NCBI GenBank assembly: GCA_030544215.1 | Contig: JARZZO010000011.1 | Coordinates: 4,512,001-4,576,000, forward strand | Reading direction: 5' to 3' | Length of the DNA: 64,000 bases | DNA from: Zantedeschia hybrid cultivar | Taxonomy: Eukaryota; Streptophyta; Magnoliopsida; Alismatales; Araceae | Shown: positions 35,201-44,129 of the stretch, piece by piece | Layout: every line of letters starts with the position of its first letter | How positions within the stretch are numbered: the stretch's first letter is position 1 | Position numbers and translations under genes: made by a program | The notes under the pieces: generated by a model | Databases searched by the model: none | What the model was told of the DNA's origin: nothing | What the model saw: only the letters and a program-made list of their open reading frames with translations

Positions 35201-38167
35201 TTCTCCCTACATATGGTGCTATTGATATGATATCAAAATGTAGACCAAAGCAGGCCCCTTCTTACCTGCTTGAACATCGCACCAATTGCAGGACGACTAG
35301 CTGTTACAAGTCGCTCACTAAAGCCCTACATGGAACACAAAAACATAATGAGTATAAAATCTACTTGGGTGGTGATAATGAAACAGAAAGTGATTATGCT
35401 TCCCCATTGAGTATTAATTCAAAAGAATAATAAGCAAGGCATAAAACACATTGGTAATGGGATTCAGTTCTTCTCGGCTGAACAGGAAATAAAAAACTGA
35501 CCAAACAGAAAACACTTTGGAAAACAGAAAAATTCAAAGCTACAAGTGAGGGTCACAGACATCTTACAATAAGTTCAAGTCAGATGGATTCCAAAGGATA
35601 ACAGTCATTTTCTGGTTATCTTTTTACACACACACAGAAAGGAAGGGGGGTCCACAAGCACAGAGTTTCAGGTCTTTTTTTTACTATGTACATAAAACCT
35701 GATGGAATAATAGAATGTCAAAAACTTCTTATCAAAACATTGGATGGTTGAACCTTGCTGAGAGCATTGATTGCCATGATCACTTGCTGGATACGGGCAA
35801 CTTTCACAAAAGACTCTTCTTGTACGTGTGTGCCAGCATCAACCAGCAACGACTCAACCTGCAGCCAAGAGTACTAAACTCATTATGCAGTGAAGTGGAT
35901 TTAAGTGTCCATTCTGGTGATGTAAATATAAGTGTGCAGTATAATTATGAATGCCTCTGAAATCATGCATTCAAAATTAACCTGATGACAGAGAGGTGTA
36001 AGCCATGCTGACAGATATTCAGATTGCTTTTCCTGGGAGACATCTTCCATGCCAATCAACAAACCGACTGCCTATAAATAAAAAGGGATAATAAGAAAGG
36101 AGAATTAGAAGGACAAACTTAATGAAAGGCGAACTAGGAAAACTAACTTAAAGAAAGGAGAACTAGGAAATTAACTCAAAAGGGAAATACACTCCCATGA
36201 TAAAACAGATGATGGCTATAATCAAACAAATAATAAAAACGTACTAGTTACCTCGAACATGTAAGTACCATCTTCGGACCCAGAACACTTCAGATCTTTC
36301 GACGACCAACCTAAACTTTCATACTTCGCTGCAACGTCTTGCAAGCTCTGAAAATCCGTGAAGTACACAGGACATTACTTGAAAACAGTCAATGAAGAAG
36401 AAATAGTTTGAACGAACAAAAGGAACACCGCTGACAATGGGAACACTGAAATAGTTCTTTTACCTGCAATATCATCTCAATGTAAGGGATAAGACTTGAT
36501 TTCAATAACTTTACAGCTCTCATAAAGAGATAACTAGCCCGTCGACTCACATTCACATTTGGATGGTATATTCCCCTTTGGTCCAAAAATGCAGACAATG
36601 CCAGGGGTATGTACTGAGTGTTCTCTTGCACAAACTTCATATACCTTGTGACTGTCTCTAGGTAAACAAGTGCCACCATCCGAGTAGAATGGTAAGGAAA
36701 CCGTCCTGAGAGGAGCATTGCGACCATTTCCTTTAGAACACCGGCGCCCGTCCTCATCCCTTCATCACTTATTGTCTCTCCTAATCGGTAGAACAAGGAG
36801 AGAGCCACCTCCACATCTTCAACATTCATCTCCGCAGAGCCAAGAGCATTAGCTAATAAGTTTCTAATGAACATCTGAGTAACACCAGGAGCCACACGAC
36901 AGATGCTGCGCAGCAATGTGAAGAAGTCTTTCCGGCGTTCTGCCATCTGTTCCTCCTCTTCCCTACCAACCTTGTCAGGCAATTCAAGATTCTCTCTATA
37001 AAGTGGATCATAACAAATCTGCCGGCGTATCACTTCCAATATCTGACCCAAATATGCGACCTGCTTCTCCGAAGGAGCCTTCATGGTGAAGACATAGTCT
37101 GACAGGAACTGTACAGCACTGAATGCCGAATCCACTTCGCAGTTCTGAATTACATACAAGACCGACGGCAGCGCTTCTTCCAACAGTTCCATGGAAGGCC
37201 CGTCCACACTTCCCAAGTCCAACCGCTTGGAGCAATCCAATGCTTCTGCGGCATACCCAGTGATTAAAGCCGCAAACTTGGAGGCCAGCTCAGGCTGCTC
37301 ACTTTCTTCAGTGACCAATCCAAAAACGCGGTTAATCCGGAGGCTCTGCAACAAGGCGAGCTTGTGCTTGGGGTCCATCCGCTTGGAGACGACGGCAAGC
37401 AAGCAGCTAGCCGCGGCCGCCCTCAGTTGTTCGTGCAGCCCCTCGGCGAGGACCAGATCGAAGAGGAGCGGCACGAAGGCGTCGTTGGCGACGAGGCCAA
37501 TGTCGATCCAGGGAATGTACCTCCTCATGGTGTCCAGGACCATGGCGGCAAGCGCCGGGTCCGAGGTCCTGTAGAGGGACACGATGTCGTACCACGCCCG
37601 CACAATCTGGGGGATGCACTGCACCCTCATGGCGTCCTTTATCCTGCCAGCGACGGCGATCTCGGCGGCCGACCGGGCGTAATCCATGCTGATCAGCTCG
37701 TCGTCGAGCAAGTTGAGGACCCGGGAGAACATGTCGATGACGGGGGGCCCCTTGCGGAGGTGGGGCAGCAGGTCGAGGAACGCGCCGGACCAGACGGCGG
37801 GGTACTCGAAGGAGATGAGGGCAACAAGAGCCTGAGCCAGTTTGTTCTTGAGGAAGGCGGGGCCGCCGGAGGCCCAGGCGGCCCCGCCGTCGCCGCCGGC
37901 GGAGCAGACGGCAGAGACGAGGAAGTCGCGGATGAGCGCGCGGTCAGCGGGGTCCATGGAAGGGTAGCGGAGGCGGACAGCGTCGTGGATGGCCTGGAGA
38001 CACCAGAACTGGACGGGGACGAAGTCGGTGCGGGCGAGGCGCTCGACGCAGTGGCGGCCGATGGTGGGGGACTCCTTCATCTGCTGGCAGTAGGCGATGG
38101 CGCGCGACTGCAGCGCGGGGTCGCCCGGCTCATAGCTGAGCAGGATCGCCTTCTCCAAGTCGTCCAT
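14197..38167 (-). CDS. PSD: Exportin-T / PAUSED, 3' end outside the window
   Basis: Karyopherin-beta that binds mature tRNA with Ran-GTP and carries it out of the nucleus. Joined exons are 38167-36464, 36347-36252, 36071-35982, 35858-35754, 35325-35266, 31012-30950, 30871-30776, 18041-17877, 14751-14578, 14458-14393 and 14295-14197. They give 906 codons with no stop and GT..AG at each intron. The product starts MDDLEKAILLSYEPGDPALQ and follows Arabidopsis PAUSED (about 988 residues) throughout, including NKLAQ in the Xpo1-like region, WIDIGLVANDAFVPL and CEVDSAFS. About 80 C-terminal residues are missing. The ATG has G at -3 and +4. Introns 5, 7, 8 and 11 are swollen by transposons. All joined exons are intact, so the gene is probably functional if the last exon exists further left. 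Confidence 0.95.
14393..14458 (-). CDS. PSD: Exportin-T exon 10
   Basis: 22 codons, TCVQTLVRFTKDWCDKS then VDRDK, with cttttcag before and gtaaattg after. Phase 0 on both sides. Confidence 0.95.
14578..14751 (-). CDS. PSD: Exportin-T exon 9
   Basis: 58 codons, starting EIRELQELQKTFFTFLHVLA and ending HRDMIVRK, flanked by cttgtag and gtaaggac. Contains the conserved ATHDLSS and PESRAYLD motifs. Confidence 0.95.
15643..15936. mobile_element. Tourist-like (PIF/Harbinger) MITE
   Basis: 294 bp between TAA direct repeats (15640-15642 and 15937-15939). The ends are GGGGGTGTTTGG and CCAAACATGGCC, imperfect inverted repeats of the form common in Tourist elements. A related end, ggtggtgtttgataat, lies just left near 15506, so a second decayed copy may abut it. 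Confidence 0.7.
16700..17085 (+). mobile_element. LINE 3' fragment in intron 8
   Basis: The plus-strand frame (part of 16572-17126) contains HVRWLILHGPVWATW followed by a basic stretch, the usual end of plant LINE ORF2 (WxLxHxxxWxxWxxRN). It ends in a short A-run near 17080. The left limit is uncertain. Confidence 0.6.
17877..18041 (-). CDS. PSD: Exportin-T exon 8
   Basis: 55 codons, PKEMLEFLLLINQLICKFNT through AFPSGPGGNTE, with ttaatgcag before and gtatgcgc after. Continues directly from exon 7 (LLAQNE) in PAUSED although 12.7 kb separates them. Confidence 0.95.
19288..21625 (+). mobile_element. Solo LTR C, short subfamily (2.34 kb)
   Basis: It starts TGTTGGAACC and ends AAACA, and is flanked by perfect 5-bp repeats AGAGG (19283-19287 and 21626-21630). 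It is nearly identical to LTR A but lacks the last 28 bp before the terminal caaaca. It cuts the LINE between the post-RT region and the zinc-binding domain. It includes G-runs near 19395 and 19750 and a TATA box near 19998. Confidence 0.95.
21631..23069 (-). pseudogene. LINE reverse transcriptase core
   Basis: Minus-strand frames 23066-22614, 22656-22135 and 22135-21833 cover an RT domain. They include QAAFIRGRYIQENFLVAHE, then GLHQGDLLSPLLFIL and the catalytic YADD box (LQYADDTILFLY). The thumb region follows (SGWKGRLLSYGGRL). Frame changes between the three pieces show decay. Confidence 0.85.
23070..23256 (+). mobile_element. Short LINE 3' end inserted in the older LINE
   Basis: Plus-strand sequence ending in A10 (23247-23256), with tgtctactgtcttggtagac near 23144. 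This matches the reverse complement of the 3' end of the LINE at 7360-7490. It interrupts the minus-strand RT just after GGDKAL, where plant LINEs read GxDKAPGPDGF. Clear target duplications were not seen and a few bases of the host LINE may be lost. Confidence 0.7.
24493..26520 (-). mobile_element. Solo LTR F of the right-hand gypsy family
   Basis: On the minus strand it starts TGGTGAGGACACC and ends CCCGCATCA. It is flanked by perfect 5-bp repeats CCTCT (24488-24492 and 26521-26525). Its ends and several inner blocks (ccctgcgaggagtgggcc; ccgccgtcggagggct) match the LTRs at 51757-53022 and 60575-63180. A GC-rich block (about 25690-26000) and 'gtcgcaccgg' repeats (about 26080-26140) are extra. 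It split the LINE endonuclease domain. Confidence 0.9.
26669..27321. mobile_element. TAGGGG-type hAT MITE, 653 bp
   Basis: Ends TAGGGGTGTTCA and TGAACACCCCTA, flanked by perfect 8-bp repeats CCTCACCC (26661-26668 and 27322-27329). The subterminal regions are rich in ccaaaccgaacc and its complement. Same class as the element at 55989-56413. Confidence 0.9.
27330..27926. other. Transposon-derived spacer
   Basis: GC-rich left part with gtcgcaccgg motifs resembling those in LTR F near 26080-26140, then AT-rich sequence. It may be part of a gypsy LTR (the sequence to its right ends a gypsy polyprotein on the minus strand), but borders are not seen. Confidence 0.35.
27927..28499 (-). pseudogene. 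Gypsy polyprotein tail, degenerate
   Basis: A minus-strand frame of 190 codons. An overlapping frame near 27970-27930 reads TKLEDEFSRTGENDI, the kind of ending seen just before the 3' LTR in many plant Ty3/gypsy polyproteins. No RT or integrase motif is visible in this stretch. The identification rests on this short motif and the transposon-rich context. Confidence 0.4.
28757..30482 (-). mobile_element. LTR D, related to LTR A/B/C, reverse orientation
   Basis: The reverse complement matches the family at several blocks: gagcttcccctaagagaacc near 29220 (family: agagcttccccttagg), aggggtgaggccaaaggca near 28955, and CACCGGTTCCCC near 29838. Like LTR B it has a long 'ttgggctg/gggccc' repetitive region (about 29940-30310). 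It is strongly diverged. The borders given are estimates and no clear target duplication was found. Confidence 0.6.
30776..30871 (-). CDS. PSD: Exportin-T exon 7
   Basis: 32 codons, ITSFLHRMVEILGPSVFPYL through LLAQNE, with catatgcag before and gtgcgaca after. Confidence 0.95.
30950..31012 (-). CDS. PSD: Exportin-T exon 6
   Basis: 21 codons, TLDVLLKIFVVFPNVAPLRN then K, flanked by aatttcag and gtaagaaa. Confidence 0.95.
31206..32646 (+). mobile_element. LINE fragment in intron 5
   Basis: A plus-strand frame (31305-31600) reads ETFNKALLAKWLWRLGD and later FKLGNGEDIRFWKDKW, the post-RT region of plant LINEs. Frames further right give a decayed zinc-binding domain. It ends in an A-run at about 32638-32646. 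Imperfect flanking repeats (ttggttcataa and taggtttataa) may be its target duplication. Confidence 0.8.
32660..34985. repeat. PSD: Intron 5 tandem duplication, left copy split by an LTR
   Basis: Once LTR E is removed, 32740-32849 plus 34504-34670 aligns with 34700-34985. Shared blocks are 'atcacagcct..tccataat', 'gcaaccaaaa', 'aagctaactcaac..ccacaaagttgt' (right copy aagctagctcaactaccgcaaaagttgt) and 'cattttatagagggaacatg'. A shorter repeat of about 46 bp also lies at 32735-32830. Confidence 0.75.
32850..34503 (-). mobile_element. Solo LTR E of the same family, reverse orientation
   Basis: Flanked by perfect 5-bp repeats CTCAA (32845-32849 and 34504-34508). Its reverse complement starts TGTTTGAACAAAG. 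It contains the family block ggttaatcaagggttgcc..taattaacactgatcgagg (33040-33095), present in LTRs A, B and C. Its upstream half is different, with repeated 'tgctgctgc' sequence at 34195-34330. A long G-run lies at about 34050-34067. Confidence 0.85.
35266..35325 (-). CDS. PSD: Exportin-T exon 5
   Basis: 20 codons, GFSERLVTASRPAIGAMFKQ, with catgtag before and gtaagaag after. Very close to the PAUSED segment. Confidence 0.95.
35754..35858 (-). CDS. PSD: Exportin-T exon 4
   Basis: 35 codons, VESLLVDAGTHVQEESFVKV through MAINALSK, flanked by ggctgcag and gttcaacc. The donor is gttcaa rather than the usual gtaag. Confidence 0.93.
35982..36071 (-). CDS. PSD: Exportin-T exon 3
   Basis: 30 codons, AVGLLIGMEDVSQEKQSEYL through TPLCHQ, flanked by atttatag and gttaattt. 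Confidence 0.95.
36252..36347 (-). CDS. PSD: Exportin-T exon 2
   Basis: 32 codons, SLQDVAAKYESLGWSSKDLK through GTYMFE, with gattttcag before and gtaactag after. Confidence 0.95.
36464..38167 (-). CDS. PSD: Exportin-T exon 1 (568 codons)
   Basis: Large first exon holding the N-terminal HEAT-repeat half, from MDDLEKAILLSY to LLKSSLIPYIEMILQ. The donor is ATTGCAG|gtaaaag. The 5' part (38167-37380) is very GC-rich and its antisense strand is therefore also open, giving a false 294-codon frame. GC falls sharply after about 37300. Confidence 0.97.
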
Positions 38168-38570
38168 AGCGGTCAGAATCTGGCAGTCCTCGCCAGCAAG
38201 GAACGAAGAATAGGAGGAGGGAGAGGAAGAACCCCAATAAAACCCTAGAGAAGGCGGAGGAGCCGTGGGAGGAGAAGCAGAGGTTTTTGATGAGGACGAG
38301 GGCGGCGAATTCGGATGTCAGAATTTCCTTTTTGTTTCTTTTTTTTAGGAGTGGGACTGGAGGAGTAGGAACCGGAGAGGGGCAGAGTTGACGGTATCCG
38401 ACTGAATCTTTTTTTTTTTTTTAAATAATGGATGGGAGTTTGGGTTTGTGTTTAGATGCTCGGTTGCTTTCCTGAGGAGAGTTTTCTTCCCCTTTTCTCT
38501 TTCCCTCCACCGCGTTGCTCTCGGATGGGAGAGAGGACTGGGAGAGAGATAGGTATGAGGAGGCTTGGGT
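38168..38570 (-). promoter_or_regulatory. PSD: Exportin-T 5' UTR
   Basis: Pyrimidine-rich leader on the transcribed strand between the ATG and the predicted start, with several CT runs and an A-run near 38410-38422. The 5' end is estimated from the TATA box about 30 bp upstream. Confidence 0.4.
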
Positions 38571-38596
38571 TCCTTCAAATCGATGCCCTATGAATG

Positions 38597-38605
38597 AATA
38601 TATAG
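38597..38605 (-). promoter_or_regulatory. PSD: Likely TATA box of exportin-T
   Basis: CTATATATT on the minus strand within a C-rich context (ccctccctatatattcattc). It would place initiation near 38565, about 400 bp upstream of the ATG. Confidence 0.45.
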
Positions 38606-38619
38606 GGAGGGGCTGTGGG

Positions 38620-40300
38620 TGGCAAGGAGATCTTTAGGGCTTGTACATGAAAACTTTATCTTTAAAGCTTAATTTTTGGGGATGTTGCTGCAATATTCTT
38701 ATTTTGTTATAGGGACCGTTTATAATGAGCTTCATCTGATTTAGATGTGCTCCCTCTAAATTTCTTCTTCTTTATATTAAAAAAAAATCTTAAAATTTTT
38801 AAAATATTCAATTAACCTCTCTTAAGTTCGTTTATATATTTTGAGATTTAACTTTTTATTGCTTGATCGAAAAACTCAAATATAACCGTTCAATGTTCAA
38901 GTGTATATTTAATTGGAGATCAAAATTAGAAGTTGCAGGATGGGATCAACCTTGAGAATTAATCTGAGAAAATTTTAATTTTTTTGATTATTTTGTCAAC
39001 ATTGTTAGACATTTTTTTGTGATACGAATCCGATCGGATGTTTTTATTTGATTTTCAATATTAAACGGTGAAAATTAAAACCTCTATGATGGAAACAATC
39101 TTTGATGATTTTTATTTTTTCAAACATGAGGAGAAGAGGATTTCAAAAGGAGTGCATCTAAATTTGATTAGTCCCAAGGCTCATTTGATCTGTCCCCCTT
39201 GTTATATGTAGGGATGTAAAAGGATGCATATTGGGTCAAATAGTGGATCTATCCTTATCATTATCTTTTAAGCAATATTGTATCATTATTATTATCATCT
39301 TATATTTTTATCCTTTAAAATTATTAGAATTTATCGAAATCAAATAAAAAAAAGTCAAATTATCAGACAAAACTATGTCTGAAAATTAGCTTAATCTTCT
39401 ATTGCTTCTAAAGAGAACAAAGGAATCTTTCTTTCAAAATATACATATCTATAAATTCTTTCTAAGTAGTGATTATAATTTACTTGTAAATCATGTGACC
39501 TCTGTGAAAACGAACCTTGCAGACTAACGAATAAGGGAGAAAAAAGGTTAAAAGAATAATGTGGAAAATAAGACATGCAATTGTATAGGTAAATGATTGG
39601 AGACGTTATTTAGAAATGAGAGTCTCGCATAAGTTATAATCAATAGTTAAGATGAATAAAAAAAAGTGAACGAATACTCAGATAATTGGACTCGAAATTA
39701 TCCTAAATTAGTTAAATATAAATAACATCCTTCTCTTTTAAACTATATATTTTTATCACCTTTAAGCTTTGAAAATATATGGATAAACAGATATTCGGAT
39801 ATCATTTAAGTCCCTAGTTATATGGCCGTCTTGTTGGATTTTACGGAGAAAATGTTACGTCAGCACATTCTGCCTATTAACTCAAGTTAACATAGGAACC
39901 AGTTGTCTAATACAGTTGGTTCACTTCTTGCCTCTCAATTGGGAGGTCTCATGTTTTATTCTTAGTTGGAGTCTAAAACTCTCTCGAAATACTTATTCCC
40001 AATCTATAGGATTATTTCATCGGATGATCAGTGGATCTGTATTTCTTATCTAATTAGACATAATTATCAACCAGTTTGAAATTACCCCTAACTTTGAAAG
40101 ATCTCTCAAGTTTTACCTTTGGTCACCTATAAATATATGTACCAGTTCAAAAAAACCTATGAGTTAACATAGGCTCCTTTTTCTCTTCTCTTCGCTACTC
40201 TCCTCCCCAAGGCATGAGTATGCTTACTCGTTGCCACCCACTCCCCTCCCCAAAAGACGTAAAGTATGTTGCACATTATGCAAATGTGGTATGGGAAGGT
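38620..40300. other. AT-rich intergenic sequence
   Basis: No gene, repeat array or mobile element border is recognised in about 1.7 kb of low-GC DNA upstream of exportin-T. Confidence 0.5.
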
Positions 40301-40324
40301 GACGAAGGTTTCTTTCGTGGTCCG

Positions 40325-40490
40325 TAGGTCCATAGTGCAGTGGCGTTGGGCAAGACACGTACTCTCGCTCGGGAGGCTTGATCGCAGGTTCGATTTCACG
40401 GGTTTTTACTTTAGTTAGGAGAATTTTCACAGTACTCCGTGGAAACTTATGTCTTAGGCAGCGTATCTCCCTCATCGAGTGAAAAAAAAA
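40325..40490 (+). mobile_element. tRNA-derived SINE, probable
   Basis: A box-like TAGTGCAGTGG (40333-40343), B box-like GGTTCGATT (40387-40395) and a terminal A9 run (40482-40490), in the right order and spacing for a tRNA-derived SINE. Target duplications are not obvious. Confidence 0.55.
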
Positions 40491-40504
40491 TTATCTTTCT
40501 CTTG

Positions 40505-40598
40505 AAAGGTAAATCTTAGACCTCTGGCCGGCTCGATCCCAACTCCTCCGAGTTGGGCACCAAGCCCCAGTACCACTGTGCTACTGACAAAAAAAAGA
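40505..40598 (-). mobile_element. tRNA-like SINE head, reverse orientation
   Basis: On the minus strand: TAGCACAGTGG (40583-40573), then GGGATCGAGCC (40540-40530), matching A and B box consensus at tRNA spacing. It resembles the piece at 48715-48772. Confidence 0.45.
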
Positions 40599-40675
40599 AG
40601 GTTTTTGTCGTGGTGGTGACTGGTGAAGTTAGCGAGTCAAGTGAGGGTGGTAGTAGCAATCATAGCATCAATTTG

Positions 40676-40696
40676 AGAGAGAGAGAGAGAGAGAGA
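40676..40696. repeat. (GA)n microsatellite
   Basis: About ten GA units. Confidence 0.9.
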
Positions 40697-40837
40697 TGAT
40701 TATCTTTCTCCGGCATTCGTAATCACAAACGTGGTGAAAAACACAAAAAGTTGCCTAGCAGCTTCTAAACCATTATTTCCATCTTTCACTCTCTAAATTG
40801 TTATGGCTTTATGATGGACGTGATTGGAGGCCTTGCA

Positions 40838-41000
40838 GTTAGGGTGGTCTCGTTAAAAACCGACAAACTAAAACAAACCAAATCAAAATTTTGATTTGGT
40901 TAGGTTTAAAGGACAGGGTAATTTGATTTGGTTTGAAAACTTACTAAATTGCAAAGATCGAACCAGACTAAACAAATCGAGATGACTATGCGTATATAAA
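40838..41000. mobile_element. Truncated TAGGGG-type MITE end, possible
   Basis: ttagggtggtctcg followed by aaccgacaaactaaaacaaa and gatttggttaggttt resembles the left end of the MITEs at 26669 and 55989. No right end or duplication was found. Confidence 0.3.
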
Positions 41001-42560
41001 CTTTTTTGCATGTTTATTGTCAAAGTTTTTTTTATTTTACTCTTGAAATTTCTTCAGCCAGACAACGCATTTCCTTTCATGGCCCATTGTTTTTATTACA
41101 ACATTAGAAAAATTACATTAAATTTTAGGTTTTTCATTTCTCAACCTTCACAAACTTTCAATATTACAGATCATGTCTCCTAATCCGACTATTTACAAAT
41201 GAGTCTTCACAATCTCAACTTTCTTACATAAAAACTTTTTTAAGGAACTTTTTCATAATACTCTCAGGGGCTTTTTTGTAACATTTAAAGACCTTGCACT
41301 AATTTACGGAAGATTGTGAGGGTTTATAAATAAAAGGAGCTATCAAATTTCAAATCAAAATTTGCTTACGAATGGGTCAAAAGATCACATGATAGCATAG
41401 CTAAAACAAAGGATAACTGAATATAGATATCAAAAGAACGAACTAAAAAAAATATAAATTGAATTCAAATGATCTTAACAGTAAATTATATTTTATAATT
41501 ATGTGTCAAACGGATCATAAATTAATATATCAAATAGACATACATTCAACTACCATATAAAAAGTCGAACAAAACATATACTAAAATATATAGGCAAGCA
41601 AGTACACTAAGATCATGACACATATATAGTCAGAGAGTCTAGAGTCTCACCTCGAATGAATAAAAATAAATATATAATTACTGAGATTTTTTCCGTTGCT
41701 CACAGATAGAACTCATATACGAATGTTTATAGAATGAGTCCAAATATTTTTAAGATAATAATATCCAAACATATATTGAATAAATATGATACAAATATAT
41801 TTTCAAAGATTTCATAATGATCATAGATTTGAAAATTACATCGACAAAATTATACATACATATATAAGTCAAAATGCCTTGCTTTTAGATACAAAATGAC
41901 CACTTTATGAATCAATATAGTCATATAATACAAAAATCAAAGTAAAGATGATGCCAATAAGTTACTGGACATAAAGATGGTTAACAATTTTTTTTTAAGA
42001 ATTTGAAGATCACAAATCATATTTTTGGGACATTAAAATTATTTTTTTATAGTTAAAATTTAATAAATATGGTCAAAAATAATAAACATATTCATAAAAT
42101 TATCAAACTTAGTAAATATGTCAAATATGTCAAATGAAGTACGTGGATAAAATTTCAAGCAAATCGGATATCGATTGAGTGATTTAGAGCATTAGGTTAC
42201 ATATGAAGAACTTGAGTGGGACTTTGTTCAATCAAATAAATAAAGAAAAATTGGCGAATAAAATTTCAAAAATTATCAAATCTTGCAAGCAGATATATAT
42301 CATCAAAACAAAGTTGTGATCAAAATTTCAAATTATTTAGATTTGAAATGATTAAAATATGGCAAATCAAAGTTCACCTCAAAACTTAAACTGAATTATA
42401 TTTGAAAAACTAACAAGGCGTCTAGATATCTGGACATTTTATGAATATAGCGTCTATGATATTAGACGTGTTTCAAAGGACAATAGATATGTAATAGTCT
42501 GGACGTCTTATCTGAAAAGCATCTAGTCGGCCAGACATCTTTTAATATGACATCTATAGG
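41001..42560. other. AT-rich intergenic sequence
   Basis: Very AT-rich. It includes a short repeated theme 'tctagat..tctggacatttt' at 42410-42560. No gene is recognised. Confidence 0.5.
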
Positions 42561-42592
42561 TCTAGATGTAACGACCCAATCAACTAACTGGT

Positions 42593-42660
42593 GTAGACTT
42601 TTTAAAAAGGTCATTCATCTCCGAACTTTTCCCAACTAAGCATACTTAACTTCATAGTTC
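42593..42660 (-). repeat. 5S rRNA-derived segment, LTR 1
   Basis: Reverse complement of the 3' two-thirds of 5S rRNA in diverged form: ggtcattcatctcc, then agcatacttaacttcatagt. The most decayed of the three. Confidence 0.7.
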
Positions 42661-43023
42661 TTTTCAATTCGAACTCCGAAAAATAGTTAATCAGTGTTAT
42701 TAGTAGTCTACTGATTTAGTCTATTTAACATACTCTTATATGGAGTATTACAATCTATCTCCCTTAGAAGCTTGACATCCATGTTAGGACCATGTTACAC
42801 ATGGCCCACAACCAATCCATCATACACACACGATTCTAGAGGTGGCCCCACATGCTCAAGAGGTGGCTCCCACCATGTGGCTTCACACTTTATGGCATCC
42901 CTTTCACAGTGTAGCACTTTGCCTTGGGTGGCACTTAGTTCTCACGCTTTCGACTGATTCGTGACTCTAATATCATTTGTAACGACTCAATCAACTAACT
43001 GACCTACCAATTATGCTAATTGG

Positions 43024-43090
43024 TAGACTTCCTAAGAAGGTCACTCATCCCGATATTTCTCTTAACTGAGCACGCTTAACTTTAGAGTTC
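43024..43090 (-). repeat. 5S rRNA-derived segment, LTR 2
   Basis: Best preserved: agacttcctaagaaggtcac, tcatccc, gagcacgcttaactttagag. The minus strand keeps AAGTTAAGCGTGCT, the 5S box C area. Confidence 0.8.
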
Positions 43091-43456
43091 TTTTCAACTC
43101 GAACTCCAAAAAATGGCTAACCGGTGTTATTAGTAATCTACTAATTTAGTCTACTTAACATACTCTTATATGGAGTATTATAATCTATCTCTCTTAGAAA
43201 CCTGACATCTCTGTTAGGACCATATTACACATGGCCCACAACTAATCCATCAGACACATAAGATTCTAGAGGTGGCCCCACAAGCTCAAGAGGTGGCTCC
43301 CACCATGCGGCTTCACACTTTATGGTAATCCTTTCATAGTGTAGCACTTTACTATGTGTGACACTTAGCTCCTATACTTTCGACTGGTTCGTGACTCTAA
43401 TATCATTTTTAACGATCCAATCAACTAACTAACTTAACAATTTGTGATAGTTGGTA

Positions 43457-43523
43457 GACTTCTTAAGAAGGTCACCCATCTCAGGATTTTTCCTAACTGA
43501 GCACGTTCAACTTCATGGTTAAT
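43457..43523 (-). repeat. 5S rRNA-derived segment, LTR 3
   Basis: ggtcacccatctcaggattt with gagcacgttcaacttcatgg. ggtcacccatc is closer to authentic 5S here than in LTR 1 or 2. Confidence 0.75.
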
Positions 43524-43614
43524 TTCTAACTTGAGTTCGGAAAAATATCTAACCAGTGTTATTGGTAATCTATTGATTTAGTCTACTTAACATATTCTTA
43601 TATCGGATATTATA

Positions 43615-44129
43615 CTGGAAGTCTTATCATAAGAAATTGCAGAACTTAAGAAATTCTAAGTTTCAAACAGAATTCATGAAACCAATGGAAGATTGAGATC
43701 ATAGACATATATATCGTGATTTCAGAAATCTTTTTCGACTACTTTTGAAAATTAAAATTGTATTTTTCATATAATACAAAATAACTTAATTGATTATCAT
43801 TACCTACCTTTGGAGAAGAATAAACTGATTTCTTCAACGATCCCTTAGCTTCCTCTAGCTTCTACCACAGATTTTTCAGACTCTAAAGATTTTTGCACAT
43901 TTACTAAACTTCAAAGAAATACAAAGAGTCGATTAAAATCAAATCCCTAATAAGAATAATCTAAGAATACTTATATTTTTCTCAAGAACACCATTGTTAC
44001 TTACGTTTGGAAGGGAGCTGCGAGCATAAGGGGTTAAGCAGTCAAACTCCAACAAAGGAATACTTAATGATCAAGCTAAAGAACTCTGTTAGTGCAACTA
44101 TGACTCAATTTCTACCGCGTCTTGTTTCT
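43615..44129. other. AT-rich spacer, no feature seen
   Basis: Between the TRIM and the gypsy gag remnant. It may be decayed downstream gag of that element, but no motif is visible. Confidence 0.4.

Larger units (their letters stand above)
42567..43614 (-). mobile_element. Cassandra-type TRIM with three LTRs (LTR-int-LTR-int-LTR)
   Basis: Three LTRs (42567-42752, 42978-43182, 43408-43614), starting TGTAACGA and ending ATTACA or a variant, separated by two internal regions of about 225 bp. Each LTR carries a segment homologous to 5S rRNA in reverse complement, for example gagcacgcttaactttagag at about 43068. In the minus orientation the sequence after the 5' LTR is TGATATTAGAG, close to an initiator-Met primer binding site, and AAGGGAGATAGAT before the 3' LTR fits a polypurine tract. 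Possible target duplication CTAGA/CTGGA. 5S-bearing LTRs are the defining trait of Cassandra. Confidence 0.85.

Noticed and set aside
37364..38248. 294-codon open frame on the + strand
   Set aside because: It is the antisense of GC-rich exon 1 of exportin-T. Its Gly/Ala/Asp/Val-rich content is a by-product of codon bias and it has no family signal.
42593..43523. 5S rRNA genes
   Set aside because: Only the downstream part of 5S is represented, heavily mutated, inside LTR-like units; these are retroelement-borne relics.
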